NCBI GenBank assembly: GCA_024280395.1
Contig: JAJRQG010000008.1
Span: forward strand, 1-55,386
Origin: Gammaproteobacteria bacterium
Lineage (GTDB): Bacteria > Pseudomonadota > Gammaproteobacteria > Xanthomonadales > Marinicellaceae
Direction of reading: 5' to 3'
DNA: 55,386 nt
This document shows positions 25,890 to 35,711 of the stretch, piece after piece (the first letter of the stretch is position 1; each line of letters opens with the position of its first letter). The position numbers and the translations under genes were made by a program. Under the pieces are notes generated by a model, which searched no databases, was not told the origin of the DNA, and was given only the letters and a program-made list of their open reading frames with translations.

Positions 25890-27551
25890 TTATTCAAATC
25901 CATTGATAAAAATCACATCCTCACCATGAAATTCATAAGCGCCAATATCAGGGGCCGTATCTCGTTCACTATTATTATAATCTAATGAAGAACTTAAAGT
26001 GGGGTGCCCTGTACCGACTATTGCCGCATCTTGGTTTTCAGCCCAAAGCATATCGTTTTCAGGACTTTCATACCCTGGATTGGCTTCTACAGAATTGAAA
26101 GAAAAGCCAGAACTAAATTGCCATTGAGACAGATTGCCCGATTGATTAGACCATTCTGCATTTGTTGCATTGGGGTGATAGCATAAATTATTATCTATAT
26201 CTAAATAATTTGATGATGGAAGGTCTACATCAAAACAATTGAAAGAATTCGAGTTACCCGTATAGAAAATGGCATTGCTTACTATTAAATGATTGTCTCC
26301 CATTGTACCAACCGTTATTGCGGTACCTGCAGATAAATTATCAATGTAAATCGAATTGTTACGCACCGTCAAGTTGTCCAAAGGTAAATCATTCGCTGCT
26401 AAATTACGGTCTGGGGCGAGTATTGCTCGGACCGGGAGATCTTGATGATTGGAAATAAGGTTGTTTTCCACAACACAATTCTCGCACGAACCTAAGCCAA
26501 CACCAACACGTCCAACATTAATAATGCTATTGCTTTGGATAAGTACATTGGTAAAAGATTCTGCTTCTGAGTATCCGCCATCAACAGCAATACCCCAACA
26601 ACCTGGTAAAGCATTACCAATATCTTCCCAAATTATATTGTTTTCAATAACCAAATTATTGTGTTCACCATGCACGACTAAAGAAACAGAAGAACAGGCT
26701 CCGTCTTGATCCAAGGTATTTCTGTACAACTGATTTCCACTGACCAATATCCCTTGAGTTACTTGGTCGGCTGAACCACTTATATAGACATTGTGATCAA
26801 AAATCGCTCGTGTTCCATTATCAGAAAAATAATTGTTAATCAGTTTTGTACCACTTGAACCACCTAACCAACCTTGAGTAGAATTAAAGGTCACCGTGCT
26901 ATCTCTCAAGGTAATGCGTTCATTTTGACCATCACAAGCACTATCACTGATGTTACAATCATTTGATGAACCTAAATATACGCCCAACCGAAAATTAGTA
27001 ATGGTTAAATTGCTTAAAATAACATCATCTACATCATTGGCAAGAAAGACCCCTCTACCGTCATTGCTGCCTCTTAAATCGAGATTTTCGATTAGATAAC
27101 CTTCTTCATGTTCAGCATTGCCACTATCAGCTAGATTAAAACCATCGGAACCATTTTGAAAATTTAAAATGGGCTTTTGTTCGTTTCCTGATGCCCAAGG
27201 AGCATCATAATCTGTTATGGTACATTTATTGTCATCTCGACAAAAACCATTAACCCAACGTAAGTTAGATTGAATCAACCAAGAACCTCCATTGCACAGT
27301 TGTATTGAGTCTCCTGCAGATTGTGAATTAAATACACTATTGGCTTGAACAATGCTTTGAAAAGGGTTGACCAAACTGCCATCAGAATTATCATTCCCGA
27401 CCACACAATCAACATCAGAATTGCTTTCACAATCACAGACATGGAAATCTATCGATTGGACAATTGATGGGAAATTTATGAGCAAAACAGTCAAACATAT
27501 TGTTTGTGTTGTTTTTAAAACCAAACTAGTCTTATTAGGGTTACATTTCAT
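25890..27551 (-). CDS. Secreted right-handed beta-helix protein, C-terminal FxNGFE motif
   Basis: A 553-residue protein with a signal peptide (cleavage near residue 33) and a cysteine-rich start (HVCDCESNSDVDCV). The body shows the Asn-rich short-strand periodicity of a parallel beta-helix (NLVIENNIIW, NVLIQSNSIINVGR, NCVVENNLISN, NLTVRNNSIYIDN), like pectin-lyase-fold or carbohydrate-binding proteins. A catalytic site cannot be named. The last residues are DVIFINGFE, matching the tails of four other secreted proteins nearby. It starts only 3 nt after the stop of the FG-GAP gene, so the two form an operon. Confidence 0.75.
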   Translation of the reverse strand: MKCNPNKTSLVLKTTQTICLTVLLINFPSIVQSIDFHVCDCESNSDVDCVVGNDNSDGSLVNPFQSIVQANSVFNSQSAGDSIQLCNGGSWLIQSNLRWVNGFCRDDNKCTITDYDAPWASGNEQKPILNFQNGSDGFNLADSGNAEHEEGYLIENLDLRGSNDGRGVFLANDVDDVILSNLTITNFRLGVYLGSSNDCNISDSACDGQNERITLRDSTVTFNSTQGWLGGSSGTKLINNYFSDNGTRAIFDHNVYISGSADQVTQGILVSGNQLYRNTLDQDGACSSVSLVVHGEHNNLVIENNIIWEDIGNALPGCWGIAVDGGYSEAESFTNVLIQSNSIINVGRVGVGLGSCENCVVENNLISNHQDLPVRAILAPDRNLAANDLPLDNLTVRNNSIYIDNLSAGTAITVGTMGDNHLIVSNAIFYTGNSNSFNCFDVDLPSSNYLDIDNNLCYHPNATNAEWSNQSGNLSQWQFSSGFSFNSVEANPGYESPENDMLWAENQDAAIVGTGHPTLSSSLDYNNSERDTAPDIGAYEFHGEDVIFINGFE

Positions 27552-27554
27552 GAG

Positions 27555-29180
27555 TTAATCCTCAAATGAATCAGAAAAGATCAAATCAGGTTGGATGAAA
27601 TTGAAGACTTCAACTGACCCCGCATCGTTTATTGTATTTGCCTGACTGATAAAAATATCATCACCAGGTATACCGACTGCCAACTCTCCACCATTACCGA
27701 AATCAGCAACTGTCATTGCATAACCCATTTCATCCAAGGGACTGAAATTGTTTGTATAGTATTGATTTTCATCAGTAGTGATACCACTAATGGAACCATA
27801 AAGAATATGAAAAGCACCGCTCGAACTATTTTCACGAGGGACACCTACAACTAAATCATCAAAAGAATCATTATTTAAATCTCCACTTGCCAATGTATCT
27901 CCAAATTGATCTGTACTTTCTGCAACCCCTAATATACCAGTAAAATTCTGATGGAAAGATTGATTGTTAACACTTGATAAACCAAATGAGTCGCCATAAA
28001 TGATGTTTATTGAGCCTGCATCATTTATGCCTGCGCTATTGATATCCTCTCTTGGTACGCCAACAACTAGATCATCTACAAAGTCATTATTGAAATCACC
28101 TGTTGTTAGAGATGTGCCAAACCTGTCATTTTCCTCAACGACACCTATTATATCTCCAGCTTGAGACCATATTACACTGCTATTTTGTAGGTCAATTCCA
28201 TTACTCCCCCCTTCAAACACTTGTACCGCACCTGCGTTTGTAACCCCGTTAACATCTTCTCCTGGAATACCTACCGCCAAATAGTCAAAATTATTATTAC
28301 CAATTCCTGCCAAGCTATAATCGCCAGCAGTCAAACTTAAACCAAATTGATCATTAGTTTCTGAAGCTGTTATAGGCAGATCATCTGACTGCTGAGACAG
28401 TGAGTCTCTAAACTCTGGTTCACCAGATAAACCTTGCGCCCTTCCGTAGTAAACCTCCACTTGCCCTCCATCTATTATTGTTGGAACAGGGCTTCCAAAA
28501 TCTTCAAATGGAGCTGAAACTGCCAAATCATCACAATCATCGCCATCAAAATCGCCTGCAGCCATACTCCAACCAAATCTATCGTTGGCTGTGCTGCTGG
28601 AATCAGCAAAAATTCCTAACCCAGTGCCTTGAAAGAGAAAGGTAGAACCTGCCCCTAAATCTGAGAACCCATCTACAGAACCATGAAATATATTTATCGC
28701 CCCGACGTTTTGTCTAATAGCTGGATTTATTGTGTTATAGTCTTCTTCTGGCGTACCAACTGCTAAATCGGCAATACCATCACAATTAAAATCGCCGCTT
28801 GCAAGGGACCTCCCAAAAAAATCATTTTCCTCAACGCCATTTAAATCTTCTAGTGAATTCGATGAACTAAATGTTTGAAATAAAAATTGCTCATTGGATG
28901 ATGAAAGCCCACTTGGCGAACCATAGATAATCAAAACAACACCAGTATTATTTATTGTTATACCAAAAAACTGAAAGTCATAATTAGGAATGCCAATAGC
29001 CAAATCTTGAATACCATCGTTATTGTAATCCCCGTGAGAAACCGATTCTCCGAGTCTATCTAATGGACTTGATTCACCAATAATATTGGTTGAATCTAAA
29101 TTCCATATAGTACTATCTGTAATGGTGTTGCCCCTAGCCAAGTAGGAATTGATTAATAACAGAAAAACAATGATTTTCAT
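27555..29180 (-). CDS. Secreted seven-bladed FG-GAP (integrin-like) propeller protein
   Basis: A 541-residue protein with a signal peptide (cleavage near residue 17) and seven FG-GAP repeats, for example DFFGRSLASGDFNCDGIADL and DRFGTSLTTGDFNNDFVDDL, enough for one integrin-alpha-type seven-bladed beta-propeller. The Ca-binding D-x-(N/D)-x-D-G-x-x-D loops are present in several blades and degenerate in others. Such proteins usually bind ligands or other surface proteins. The C-terminus is DLIFSDSFED, the shared motif of this island. First gene of the operon with the beta-helix protein, with a GGAGGT ribosome binding site. Confidence 0.85.
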   Translation of the reverse strand: MKIIVFLLLINSYLARGNTITDSTIWNLDSTNIIGESSPLDRLGESVSHGDYNNDGIQDLAIGIPNYDFQFFGITINNTGVVLIIYGSPSGLSSSNEQFLFQTFSSSNSLEDLNGVEENDFFGRSLASGDFNCDGIADLAVGTPEEDYNTINPAIRQNVGAINIFHGSVDGFSDLGAGSTFLFQGTGLGIFADSSSTANDRFGWSMAAGDFDGDDCDDLAVSAPFEDFGSPVPTIIDGGQVEVYYGRAQGLSGEPEFRDSLSQQSDDLPITASETNDQFGLSLTAGDYSLAGIGNNNFDYLAVGIPGEDVNGVTNAGAVQVFEGGSNGIDLQNSSVIWSQAGDIIGVVEENDRFGTSLTTGDFNNDFVDDLVVGVPREDINSAGINDAGSINIIYGDSFGLSSVNNQSFHQNFTGILGVAESTDQFGDTLASGDLNNDSFDDLVVGVPRENSSSGAFHILYGSISGITTDENQYYTNNFSPLDEMGYAMTVADFGNGGELAVGIPGDDIFISQANTINDAGSVEVFNFIQPDLIFSDSFED

Positions 29181-29379
29181 AATTCACCTCCATGAATGTT
29201 CGTTTCCTTTTAATTCGGCATTTGTCATTAAAAGTTTTTGTAAAATTGAAATGAATGAAAACCATTGACCAAAATGAGACATAAATCACACTTCTAATGT
29301 TTCATTGAAATTGATCGTTAACATTTAAGGAAATATTCAGAGTTTAAACGAAACAACTAAGGTGTCATTCATATACTAC

Positions 29380-29540
29380 CCAAATCCCGATATAGAAAAT
29401 ATGATGATAGCACAAGTCCATGATGCACCTAGAAAACCCAGAAAAGGCTTCATCGCCAATGAGGTAAATTTAGTTTTTCTTGATTTCCTATACACATCAG
29501 TTACTTGCACTCTCAAACGCAATTCTATATCGGGATTTGG
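29380..29540 (+). mobile_element. MITE-like element, copy A (18-bp perfect terminal inverted repeats)
   Basis: CCAAATCCCGATATAGAA at 29380-29397 is the exact reverse complement of TTCTATATCGGGATTTGG at 29523-29540. The 161-bp element is about 79% identical by hand count to 46965-46804 read on the minus strand, with no internal gap. It carries no transposase. An open frame crosses it in both copies in the same phase (core AP+KP+K..I.NEV.LVF, then SISGFG). A clear target-site duplication was not found. It stands between the divergent FG-GAP gene and the 148-residue gene, 27 bp before the latter's start. Confidence 0.75.
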
Positions 29541-29567
29541 ATACAAAACAAATCGAGGAATACTTAT

Positions 29568-30014
29568 ATGCTTAAAACAATCTACCTAAAAGTCCTACTG
29601 GCTTCTACTCTCATTTTACTGTCTAGCCTATCAAAATCTGCTGTTTCAGTGGATGATCAAGCTGTCGTTATTGAAAATAGTGGCACCACACTCATCACAG
29701 TATTTGATAATGATACGATAAACAAAGGCGAGAGTGTAACGGCATTTACTCAGCCTGCAAATGGGGTTAGTTCACTGCTACCAGGGCTTGGTATAAATTA
29801 TCAGCCAAACAACAATTATTGCAACAATGGCGTAACCACCGATGATTTTACCTACACATTAACGGGTGCTTCAACGGCAACCGTATCGGTCACTGTCACC
29901 TGTTTAGCTGGAAGCCCTCCTGCTCAAGTAATACCAGTTAACCAATTTCATTGGTTATTGTTTTTGCTTATTTCTGTTGTATTTGTGGCTAAATCAAAAA
30001 ATACTGTTAAATAA
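29568..30014 (+). CDS. Small secreted cadherin-like-domain protein with IPTL-type tail
   Basis: A 148-residue protein. The start at ATG 29568 is chosen because GAGGA lies 8 bases upstream and a signal peptide (MLKTIYLKVLLASTLILLSS) follows directly. A longer frame to 29505 only translates the MITE-like element. The mature part has VDDQAVVIENSGTTLITVFDNDT and DDFTYTL, the pattern of bacterial cadherin-like/Big_9 modules. The C-terminus is VIPVNQFHWLLFLLISVV then a short basic end, resembling the IPTL-CTERM sorting signal (Ile-Pro, Trp at the helix start, helix, basic tail). It is followed 12 nt later by the 632-residue Pmp-like gene. Confidence 0.65.
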   Translation: MLKTIYLKVLLASTLILLSSLSKSAVSVDDQAVVIENSGTTLITVFDNDTINKGESVTAFTQPANGVSSLLPGLGINYQPNNNYCNNGVTTDDFTYTLTGASTATVSVTVTCLAGSPPAQVIPVNQFHWLLFLLISVVFVAKSKNTVK

Positions 30015-30026
30015 ATGGGAATTATT

Positions 30027-31922
30027 ATGTTAAATATAAAATATAAAACTCAACTATTGGTTCTTATTGTTTTCTTTTCAAATCCCTCAAATGCTACGAC
30101 CATTAATATTGATAACAAAGTAAACCATGATCTTGATATGTATCGATCATTTTTAAGTACCAGCGAAAAAATTGAGTTGCACGAGGAAAATGATTTCGTG
30201 ACCATTGGCGCAGATGCTGGCTGTGACTTTAATTCTGCTATTTGGAATATTGGAGATGCTATTTCTAGTGGTTCAACAGAGGTTAGGGTGGCATCAAATG
30301 GAACTTATATTGAAAATATTATTATTGATGATCAAGACCTGATTCTTAGAGGTGGTTTTGCTACCTGTAGCGATGCGGAACTCAATAATCAGGATTTTAT
30401 GGATTTCACTGAAATTAATGGAACTGCCGTTCCTACAAATATAATCGCCATTACAGGAAATAATACACGCCGATTAATTCGATTGGAAAACTTGCTATTA
30501 ACAGGTGCCTCAGTTACGTTCCCTACCATTGGTGGGGCATTATCAGTCATTCAAACCAATCTAGAGCTACAATTGTTGCGGGTGTTTATTTCTGGCAACT
30601 CTGGTGGATCTGGAGCAGGCATTTACATTAACCCTGGGACTGGTGCCAATCAGACAAATATAGATGTTTTTGCTCAAGATGTGGTTATTCACAACAACTC
30701 ATCTATTAACTTAGGAGGAGGCTTATTTTGTATAGGCTTCAGGTCTCAAATTGCCTTAACAGGGATCAGTACTATTTCCAATAATACTTCAGCAACATCT
30801 GGTGGAGGACTATCTATAATTGGTCATTGTAAAGTCAGTATTTATTCCAAAACACACTCAAATATAATAAGTGCATTTCCCGGTCTTTTCAATAACAATA
30901 GTAAAGAAGAAGGTGGAGGTGCTTTTTTAAGAGCAACTGCCTTTTTGTATTTGTTTGGTCAGGAAATGTGCGATAACACCCATTGTTTAGGCTCTGCTGA
31001 TGCGCCCATTATTGTACAAGGAAACTTTAGCGATAATGACACCTTGAACAATGAATCAGGTGGAGGTGTTTATATGGATGGTACTGGAGGTTTCAATGAG
31101 TTTTACGCCAATGGGATATGGATAAATAACAACCAAGCAGGAGGCAATGGTGGTGGTGTCTATGTAGGATCTGATTCGGTTTTTGAAATTGAAAGAAGAT
31201 CTGGGAGCTGCTGGCAAAAAGACCGTTGCAATCTCATTATTAACAATCGATCAGGTACATCTATTGGTTTGGGCGGTAGCTTTTATGTTGACGGTGGAAC
31301 CTTGAATTTAAGCCATGTTTATGTTGAAGAAAACCGTGCTGACTTTGGTACAGCTATAGCTGCTAACGGGGAAAATGCGATAGTAACCATAGAAAATTCA
31401 GTGTTTGATGATAATGGTAATGGAGGATCTAATGGATATTCTGATTTTCAGGTCATAAGGGCTTCAACTGGAGCTTCTATTGCAATACGCCACAGTACTA
31501 TTGCTGACAATGACGCAGTGAACAGTGTTTTTGACATTGATCCTGCATTAAATTCTTCATTATCTCTAAGCTCTTCTGTGGTACATGATCCAAGTTCAGG
31601 TAATTTATTTGGCCCTGTCAGTGGCGATTTAACTATCGATTGTTTGGTGTCGCATGAAGCGTCTAGTTTTTCAGGTACAAATGTATTGGTTAGCAACCCT
31701 GAGTTTGTGAATCGGTCTTTAGGGAATTTTCACCTGGCTGCTGGCTCACCAGCCATCGACTTGTGTGCAGGTATTACAATGTTAAATCCATCAGATATGG
31801 ATATGGAAATAAGAGCATGGGATGATCCTGATCAAGCAAATGGCATGGGAATATTTGATGCAGGCGCTGATGAACGTTATTTCTTTGAAGAGATATTTGT
31901 AGATGGTTTTGAGAATTTTTAA
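30027..31922 (+). CDS. Secreted Pmp-like beta-helix protein, C-terminal FVDGFE motif
   Basis: From the ATG at 30027 (GGGA eight bases upstream) the protein has 631 residues. An ATG at 30015 would add four residues but has no ribosome binding site. A signal peptide covers about residues 1-24. The body has seven or more GG[AGL]-type turns followed by hydrophobic residues (GGALSVIQTN, GGGLSIIGH, GGGVYMDGT, GGGVYVGSD), the spacing of polymorphic outer-membrane-protein (Pmp) repeats forming a parallel beta-helix. The end is EEIFVDGFENF, the shared tail motif with two extra residues. No autotransporter barrel is seen. Confidence 0.75.
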   Translation: MLNIKYKTQLLVLIVFFSNPSNATTINIDNKVNHDLDMYRSFLSTSEKIELHEENDFVTIGADAGCDFNSAIWNIGDAISSGSTEVRVASNGTYIENIIIDDQDLILRGGFATCSDAELNNQDFMDFTEINGTAVPTNIIAITGNNTRRLIRLENLLLTGASVTFPTIGGALSVIQTNLELQLLRVFISGNSGGSGAGIYINPGTGANQTNIDVFAQDVVIHNNSSINLGGGLFCIGFRSQIALTGISTISNNTSATSGGGLSIIGHCKVSIYSKTHSNIISAFPGLFNNNSKEEGGGAFLRATAFLYLFGQEMCDNTHCLGSADAPIIVQGNFSDNDTLNNESGGGVYMDGTGGFNEFYANGIWINNNQAGGNGGGVYVGSDSVFEIERRSGSCWQKDRCNLIINNRSGTSIGLGGSFYVDGGTLNLSHVYVEENRADFGTAIAANGENAIVTIENSVFDDNGNGGSNGYSDFQVIRASTGASIAIRHSTIADNDAVNSVFDIDPALNSSLSLSSSVVHDPSSGNLFGPVSGDLTIDCLVSHEASSFSGTNVLVSNPEFVNRSLGNFHLAAGSPAIDLCAGITMLNPSDMDMEIRAWDDPDQANGMGIFDAGADERYFFEEIFVDGFENF

Positions 31923-32040
31923 TATTTTTCTTTTGCCCTATAGTTATGCAGATGTCTCGTTTTTTATTGTAAATTGTCCCAATTAAGAACTTAATGCATC
32001 GTAAAAACACACTCAATTGTTAAACCAACTTTTTAATCAT

Positions 32041-32892
32041 ATGAATACTTTTAACCTCAAAACTCCTGCAACCTATGAAATTAATGTTTCGAAATTTAAA
32101 CCACGTAACACTATAAAAGCTGCTGTTATGATAGCATCAGCAACTGGTGTTAAACAGTCTCTGTACATGAAATTTGCCCAATTTTTAAGTGAACATGGCT
32201 TTGTGGTTTATACTTTTGATTATGGAGGAATTGGAAATTCACTAACAAAACCATTGAAAGACTTTCATACTTCGACAAGTTTATGGGCAAAGAATGATTG
32301 TGAAACCTTGATAGAACATATCAAAACCCAATATCCGAATATCCCATTACTTGCAATTGGGCATAGTATCGGAGGTCAATTATTAGGGTTAACACCCGCT
32401 AATGCAAAAATAGATGGTATATTGCTGGTGGCAGCACAAACAGGATATTGGAAAATGTGGCCAGGACTTACAAAAATAAAAATGTGGTTCTTGTGGTTTG
32501 TACTTTCTCCTCTAGCAATTAAGCTCTACGGATTTTTTCCCGGTAAAATACTGGGATCGTGTGAAGACCTACCAAAGGGTATGTTTCTTGAGTGGCGCAA
32601 ATGGTGCATGAGTCAAAATTATTTATTTGACTGTGTTGAAGGTGCTCACAATAGTTATAACCAGATAGCTTGCCCAATAGTTTCTTTTAGTGCAAAGGAT
32701 GATGAGTTTGCACCTAAAAATGTTGTCGATTGGCTGAGCAATAAATTTATTAATGCTAAAGTTACCCGAACCCACCTAATTGCCAAGGAAGTCAATTTAA
32801 ACTCAATTGGTCATTTTGGTTATTTCAAAAGCGACAAACAAATACTCTGGAAATTATTGTTAAATTCTTTGAAAAGATTTCTCAATGAATAG
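32041..32892 (+). CDS. Alpha/beta hydrolase, COG4757-like
   Basis: A 283-residue protein with the serine-hydrolase elbow GHSIGGQ and an acidic residue in FSAKDDEFAP. The C-terminal His is most likely in NSIGHFGYFKS. This order, with a wide middle lid (KMWFLWFVLSPLAIKLYGFFPGKILG), matches the predicted hydrolases of COG4757. No signal peptide. The ATG at 32041 is preferred to a TTG at 32017. Neither has a clear ribosome binding site. It sits alone inside the secreted-protein island and shares no strand partner downstream. Confidence 0.75.
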   Translation: MNTFNLKTPATYEINVSKFKPRNTIKAAVMIASATGVKQSLYMKFAQFLSEHGFVVYTFDYGGIGNSLTKPLKDFHTSTSLWAKNDCETLIEHIKTQYPNIPLLAIGHSIGGQLLGLTPANAKIDGILLVAAQTGYWKMWPGLTKIKMWFLWFVLSPLAIKLYGFFPGKILGSCEDLPKGMFLEWRKWCMSQNYLFDCVEGAHNSYNQIACPIVSFSAKDDEFAPKNVVDWLSNKFINAKVTRTHLIAKEVNLNSIGHFGYFKSDKQILWKLLLNSLKRFLNE

Positions 32893-32958
32893 CAATTCTG
32901 ACCATAAAACCAAATTAGAAAAAGCTCGAAGTTGAGTGTCAGATTTTTTACTTAATGT

Positions 32959-35607
32959 TCAATCAAACCCATTCATAAATATCTCATCAACTATAAAATT
33001 AGCATTCATTTCAAATGCGCCTTGGTCGTAATTTGAGTTGTCATTTGGACGTACCTTTCCATCAATGTCTAATAATGAGCCAAAAGTACAGCTGTCTAAA
33101 CTTGGTGAAGTATCTGACAATCGATAATCGCCACGATTGGTACTGATAAATTGAGGATCACCAAGATTAGACCCAATACTTTGTCCGCCCGACTCTGCCA
33201 TTTCGGAATTGTTACATAGACCAATAAAAGGAACAGAGTTTGCAACAAGAGGTCCAAAAGCATTTTGCTGTAATATGCTGTTTTGTACAACAATCGTGGA
33301 GCTATTATCTCCTGCTCGAATGCCTCTTACATTGTTATTAGCAATGGTTGTAGAAAGAAGATTAAATATAACATTCCCATTAATAAAAATAACCGATCTA
33401 TTTATATCTGAAAGCCCATCATTCTCCACGAGAATTAAATTTTCCATAGTCACTTCTGTATCAAGCGGATTAGATAGCTCAAGTTGGATTGCAACTCCAC
33501 TTACTGTAGATGAACCGAATATATTGTTAGCATTCAATGCTACACCACTTAAATTTATTCCTTCTTCATTGGTTGAACCCTTTATCATTAAACCCGCTCC
33601 AGATCTTGCTTCATTGTTTGATACCTCACTGCAATATTCATTAAACCCTAAAGTAGAAGGCAAGCATTCATCAGATAAAATTCCATACACCGATTTTATT
33701 GTTAATGAATTGTCAATGCCACCATCATAAAATATACCGCCACCACCAAAGTGACTAATATTATCATTTATTTTTGAATTGATTAGAACTAAATTTGAAT
33801 TCAAGATTTTTATTCCACCCCCTCCCCCTTGGTTGAAAGTATCAAAAGCTTCATTTTGAATAATTGATGAATTTCTAATGATTAAGTCACTGTCTTCTGA
33901 ATGTATCCCTCCTCCTTCAACCAAAGTAGAATTATTAGCAATGATAGATTTATCGATAATAAGGTTGCTATCAAACACATTAATCGCACCACCATTTCTC
34001 ATAGAATCATTGACACTAAATTCTGACCCAGTAATATAAGCATCAAATATTCCATTTAAATTCAATGCACCTCCTCCTGTTCCATTATTGGTAATTGTTG
34101 TTGAGTTGTTCGAAAACTGTGAATTGATAATACGCACACTGTCAGCAACTGGATCTAAATCAAAAAGGGAAACACCACCGCCATTTGTAGCTCCACTGTT
34201 GCTAGAAATGATACAAGAGTCTATCAAGATTGTACCTCTACCCCCATCTTGAGAAATACCTCCACCAAAAGATGACGATGTATCAGTGAGAACATTTCCT
34301 GTAAATGTGGAATTTTTAAGTTCTACAACAGTACCGTTATTAGAAAATATATCAACCCCTCCACCACTAATCGATGCAGTATTATGTGAAATTTGAGATG
34401 AATTCGCAATAGATAAGCTTTGGCAATTGAAGCAATGAATCCCTCCTCCAAATTGGCTCGCTGCATTAAAAAGAACTCGACTATTATCAATCAACAATGG
34501 TGACGCTGTATAAATTCCCGCACCAAAGCGAGCATCATTATTCAAAATATCACTGCCATTTATAATGTTAATTGAATCGGTACTGTCAAAACTTAAAATA
34601 CCACCTCCCAAAACAAATGCCGTATTAGATAAAATGATGCTTGAATCTACAATGACATGACTAGACCCAGTCAAATATAAACCCCCGCCTCCAAAATTTG
34701 AGCCGAGTTCAGTTGTTAAATTATTACTAACTGTTGCATCTTTTAGAGTTAAACTAGTATTATCCAAGTAAATACCTCCGCCATTGTTTTGTGTTGTGTT
34801 TTCTTTTACAGTGGCATCATTTATGTCTATGTTTGAATCAATAGCGAAAATCCCACCACCTGAATTGTTTGCCACATTGTTTTGTATTTGACTTGCTAGA
34901 TTATTTATCACTAAACTTGAGTTTTCAGCATAAATACCACCGCCATTGTTTGATGCTGTATTGCCTCGATTTATTCCCATTAAACCAATAGAACCCTCAT
35001 TTATAAGGAGTTTAGAACCATATATCGCAAGACCTCCTCCGTTTCCTGTGACAACAGTTCCACTGTAAATTGTAGAGCCATTGTTCATAACAAGGCTACT
35101 TTGATCGGCCGTATCAGAAAAGACATAGACATTGCCACCAGCAGATAAAGCTGATCCATTAATCACAACAACATTATCAAGTGTTACACTACTGCCTTCA
35201 ACAACTGCCATTACACCGCCATTTATTGCAGAGGCATTTATTAATGCTATATCGCGAAAAGTCACTTTCGCTCCATTGGTTATTTTCACCAATCCCCCTA
35301 TTGAATCAAAGGTTTGCCCCATCCCATCAATGATTGCAAAGACACTATCGCCAATTTCACAACCCGTTGCACCCCTGCTTGCAACAAGTGTTAAATTGAT
35401 TGAAATCTCACCAATTAATTGGGTATGTGTCCCACCTTTAATGTTGATAACATCATTGGGTTGTGCAGCTGCAATAGCACCTGATATGGTGTTAAAATTA
35501 CATGCGGTGCCATTTATACTGGCAATGGGTTGTCCGGCTAGTAAAGCATTAGCCCAAAAGGTAATGCTTAGTAAAAGTAAGTTGCCAATATTTATATTTA
35601 TTTTCAT
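32959..35607 (-). CDS. Large secreted Pmp-like beta-helix protein, C-terminal FMNGFD motif
   Basis: An 882-residue protein with a signal peptide (cleavage near ANALLAG, residue 24). About 17 GGG/GAG turns spaced 22-35 residues apart (NGGGIYAENS, NSGGGIFAID, NGGGIYLDN, FGGGGLYLTG, FGGGIHCFN, SGGGVDIFS and so on) make a long right-handed beta-helix of the Pmp type. The end is DEIFMNGFD. The repeat DNA (ACCACC/CCTCCT-rich on the plus strand) is the only internally repetitive stretch in the island. Its 3' end is convergent with the alpha/beta hydrolase gene. No outer-membrane barrel is present, so export needs other machinery. Confidence 0.78.
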   Translation of the reverse strand: MKININIGNLLLLSITFWANALLAGQPIASINGTACNFNTISGAIAAAQPNDVINIKGGTHTQLIGEISINLTLVASRGATGCEIGDSVFAIIDGMGQTFDSIGGLVKITNGAKVTFRDIALINASAINGGVMAVVEGSSVTLDNVVVINGSALSAGGNVYVFSDTADQSSLVMNNGSTIYSGTVVTGNGGGLAIYGSKLLINEGSIGLMGINRGNTASNNGGGIYAENSSLVINNLASQIQNNVANNSGGGIFAIDSNIDINDATVKENTTQNNGGGIYLDNTSLTLKDATVSNNLTTELGSNFGGGGLYLTGSSHVIVDSSIILSNTAFVLGGGILSFDSTDSINIINGSDILNNDARFGAGIYTASPLLIDNSRVLFNAASQFGGGIHCFNCQSLSIANSSQISHNTASISGGGVDIFSNNGTVVELKNSTFTGNVLTDTSSSFGGGISQDGGRGTILIDSCIISSNSGATNGGGVSLFDLDPVADSVRIINSQFSNNSTTITNNGTGGGALNLNGIFDAYITGSEFSVNDSMRNGGAINVFDSNLIIDKSIIANNSTLVEGGGIHSEDSDLIIRNSSIIQNEAFDTFNQGGGGGIKILNSNLVLINSKINDNISHFGGGGIFYDGGIDNSLTIKSVYGILSDECLPSTLGFNEYCSEVSNNEARSGAGLMIKGSTNEEGINLSGVALNANNIFGSSTVSGVAIQLELSNPLDTEVTMENLILVENDGLSDINRSVIFINGNVIFNLLSTTIANNNVRGIRAGDNSSTIVVQNSILQQNAFGPLVANSVPFIGLCNNSEMAESGGQSIGSNLGDPQFISTNRGDYRLSDTSPSLDSCTFGSLLDIDGKVRPNDNSNYDQGAFEMNANFIVDEIFMNGFD

Positions 35608-35679
35608 GTCTGTGGTTTTATTTTAAGAAGTTACTCATAATTTCGACAAAATCACAGAAAAGTTTTATTTTAGTGAATA

Positions 35680-35694
35680 CCCAAATCTCGATAA
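35680..35694 (-). repeat. Solo half-site resembling the MITE-like terminal repeat
   Basis: CCCAAATCTCGATA on the plus strand matches the outer end of the element's terminal repeat at 13 of 14 bases, then diverges. It lies about 75 bp upstream of the 882-residue gene, in the orientation that the element's gene-proximal end has before the other two genes. Confidence 0.35.
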
Positions 35695-35711
35695 TTGTAC
35701 AAAGGCCTCTG

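Noticed and set aside
29362-29589. 75-codon plus-strand frame before the cadherin-like gene
   Set aside because: It only translates the MITE-like element and runs past a better-supported start at 29568 in another frame. No evidence of a separate gene beyond the conserved frame noted as a finding.
33700-35100. Repetitive ACCACC/CCTCCT DNA as a possible CRISPR or satellite array
   Set aside because: The repeats are irregular in spacing and encode the Gly-Gly-Gly turns of the Pmp-like beta-helix.
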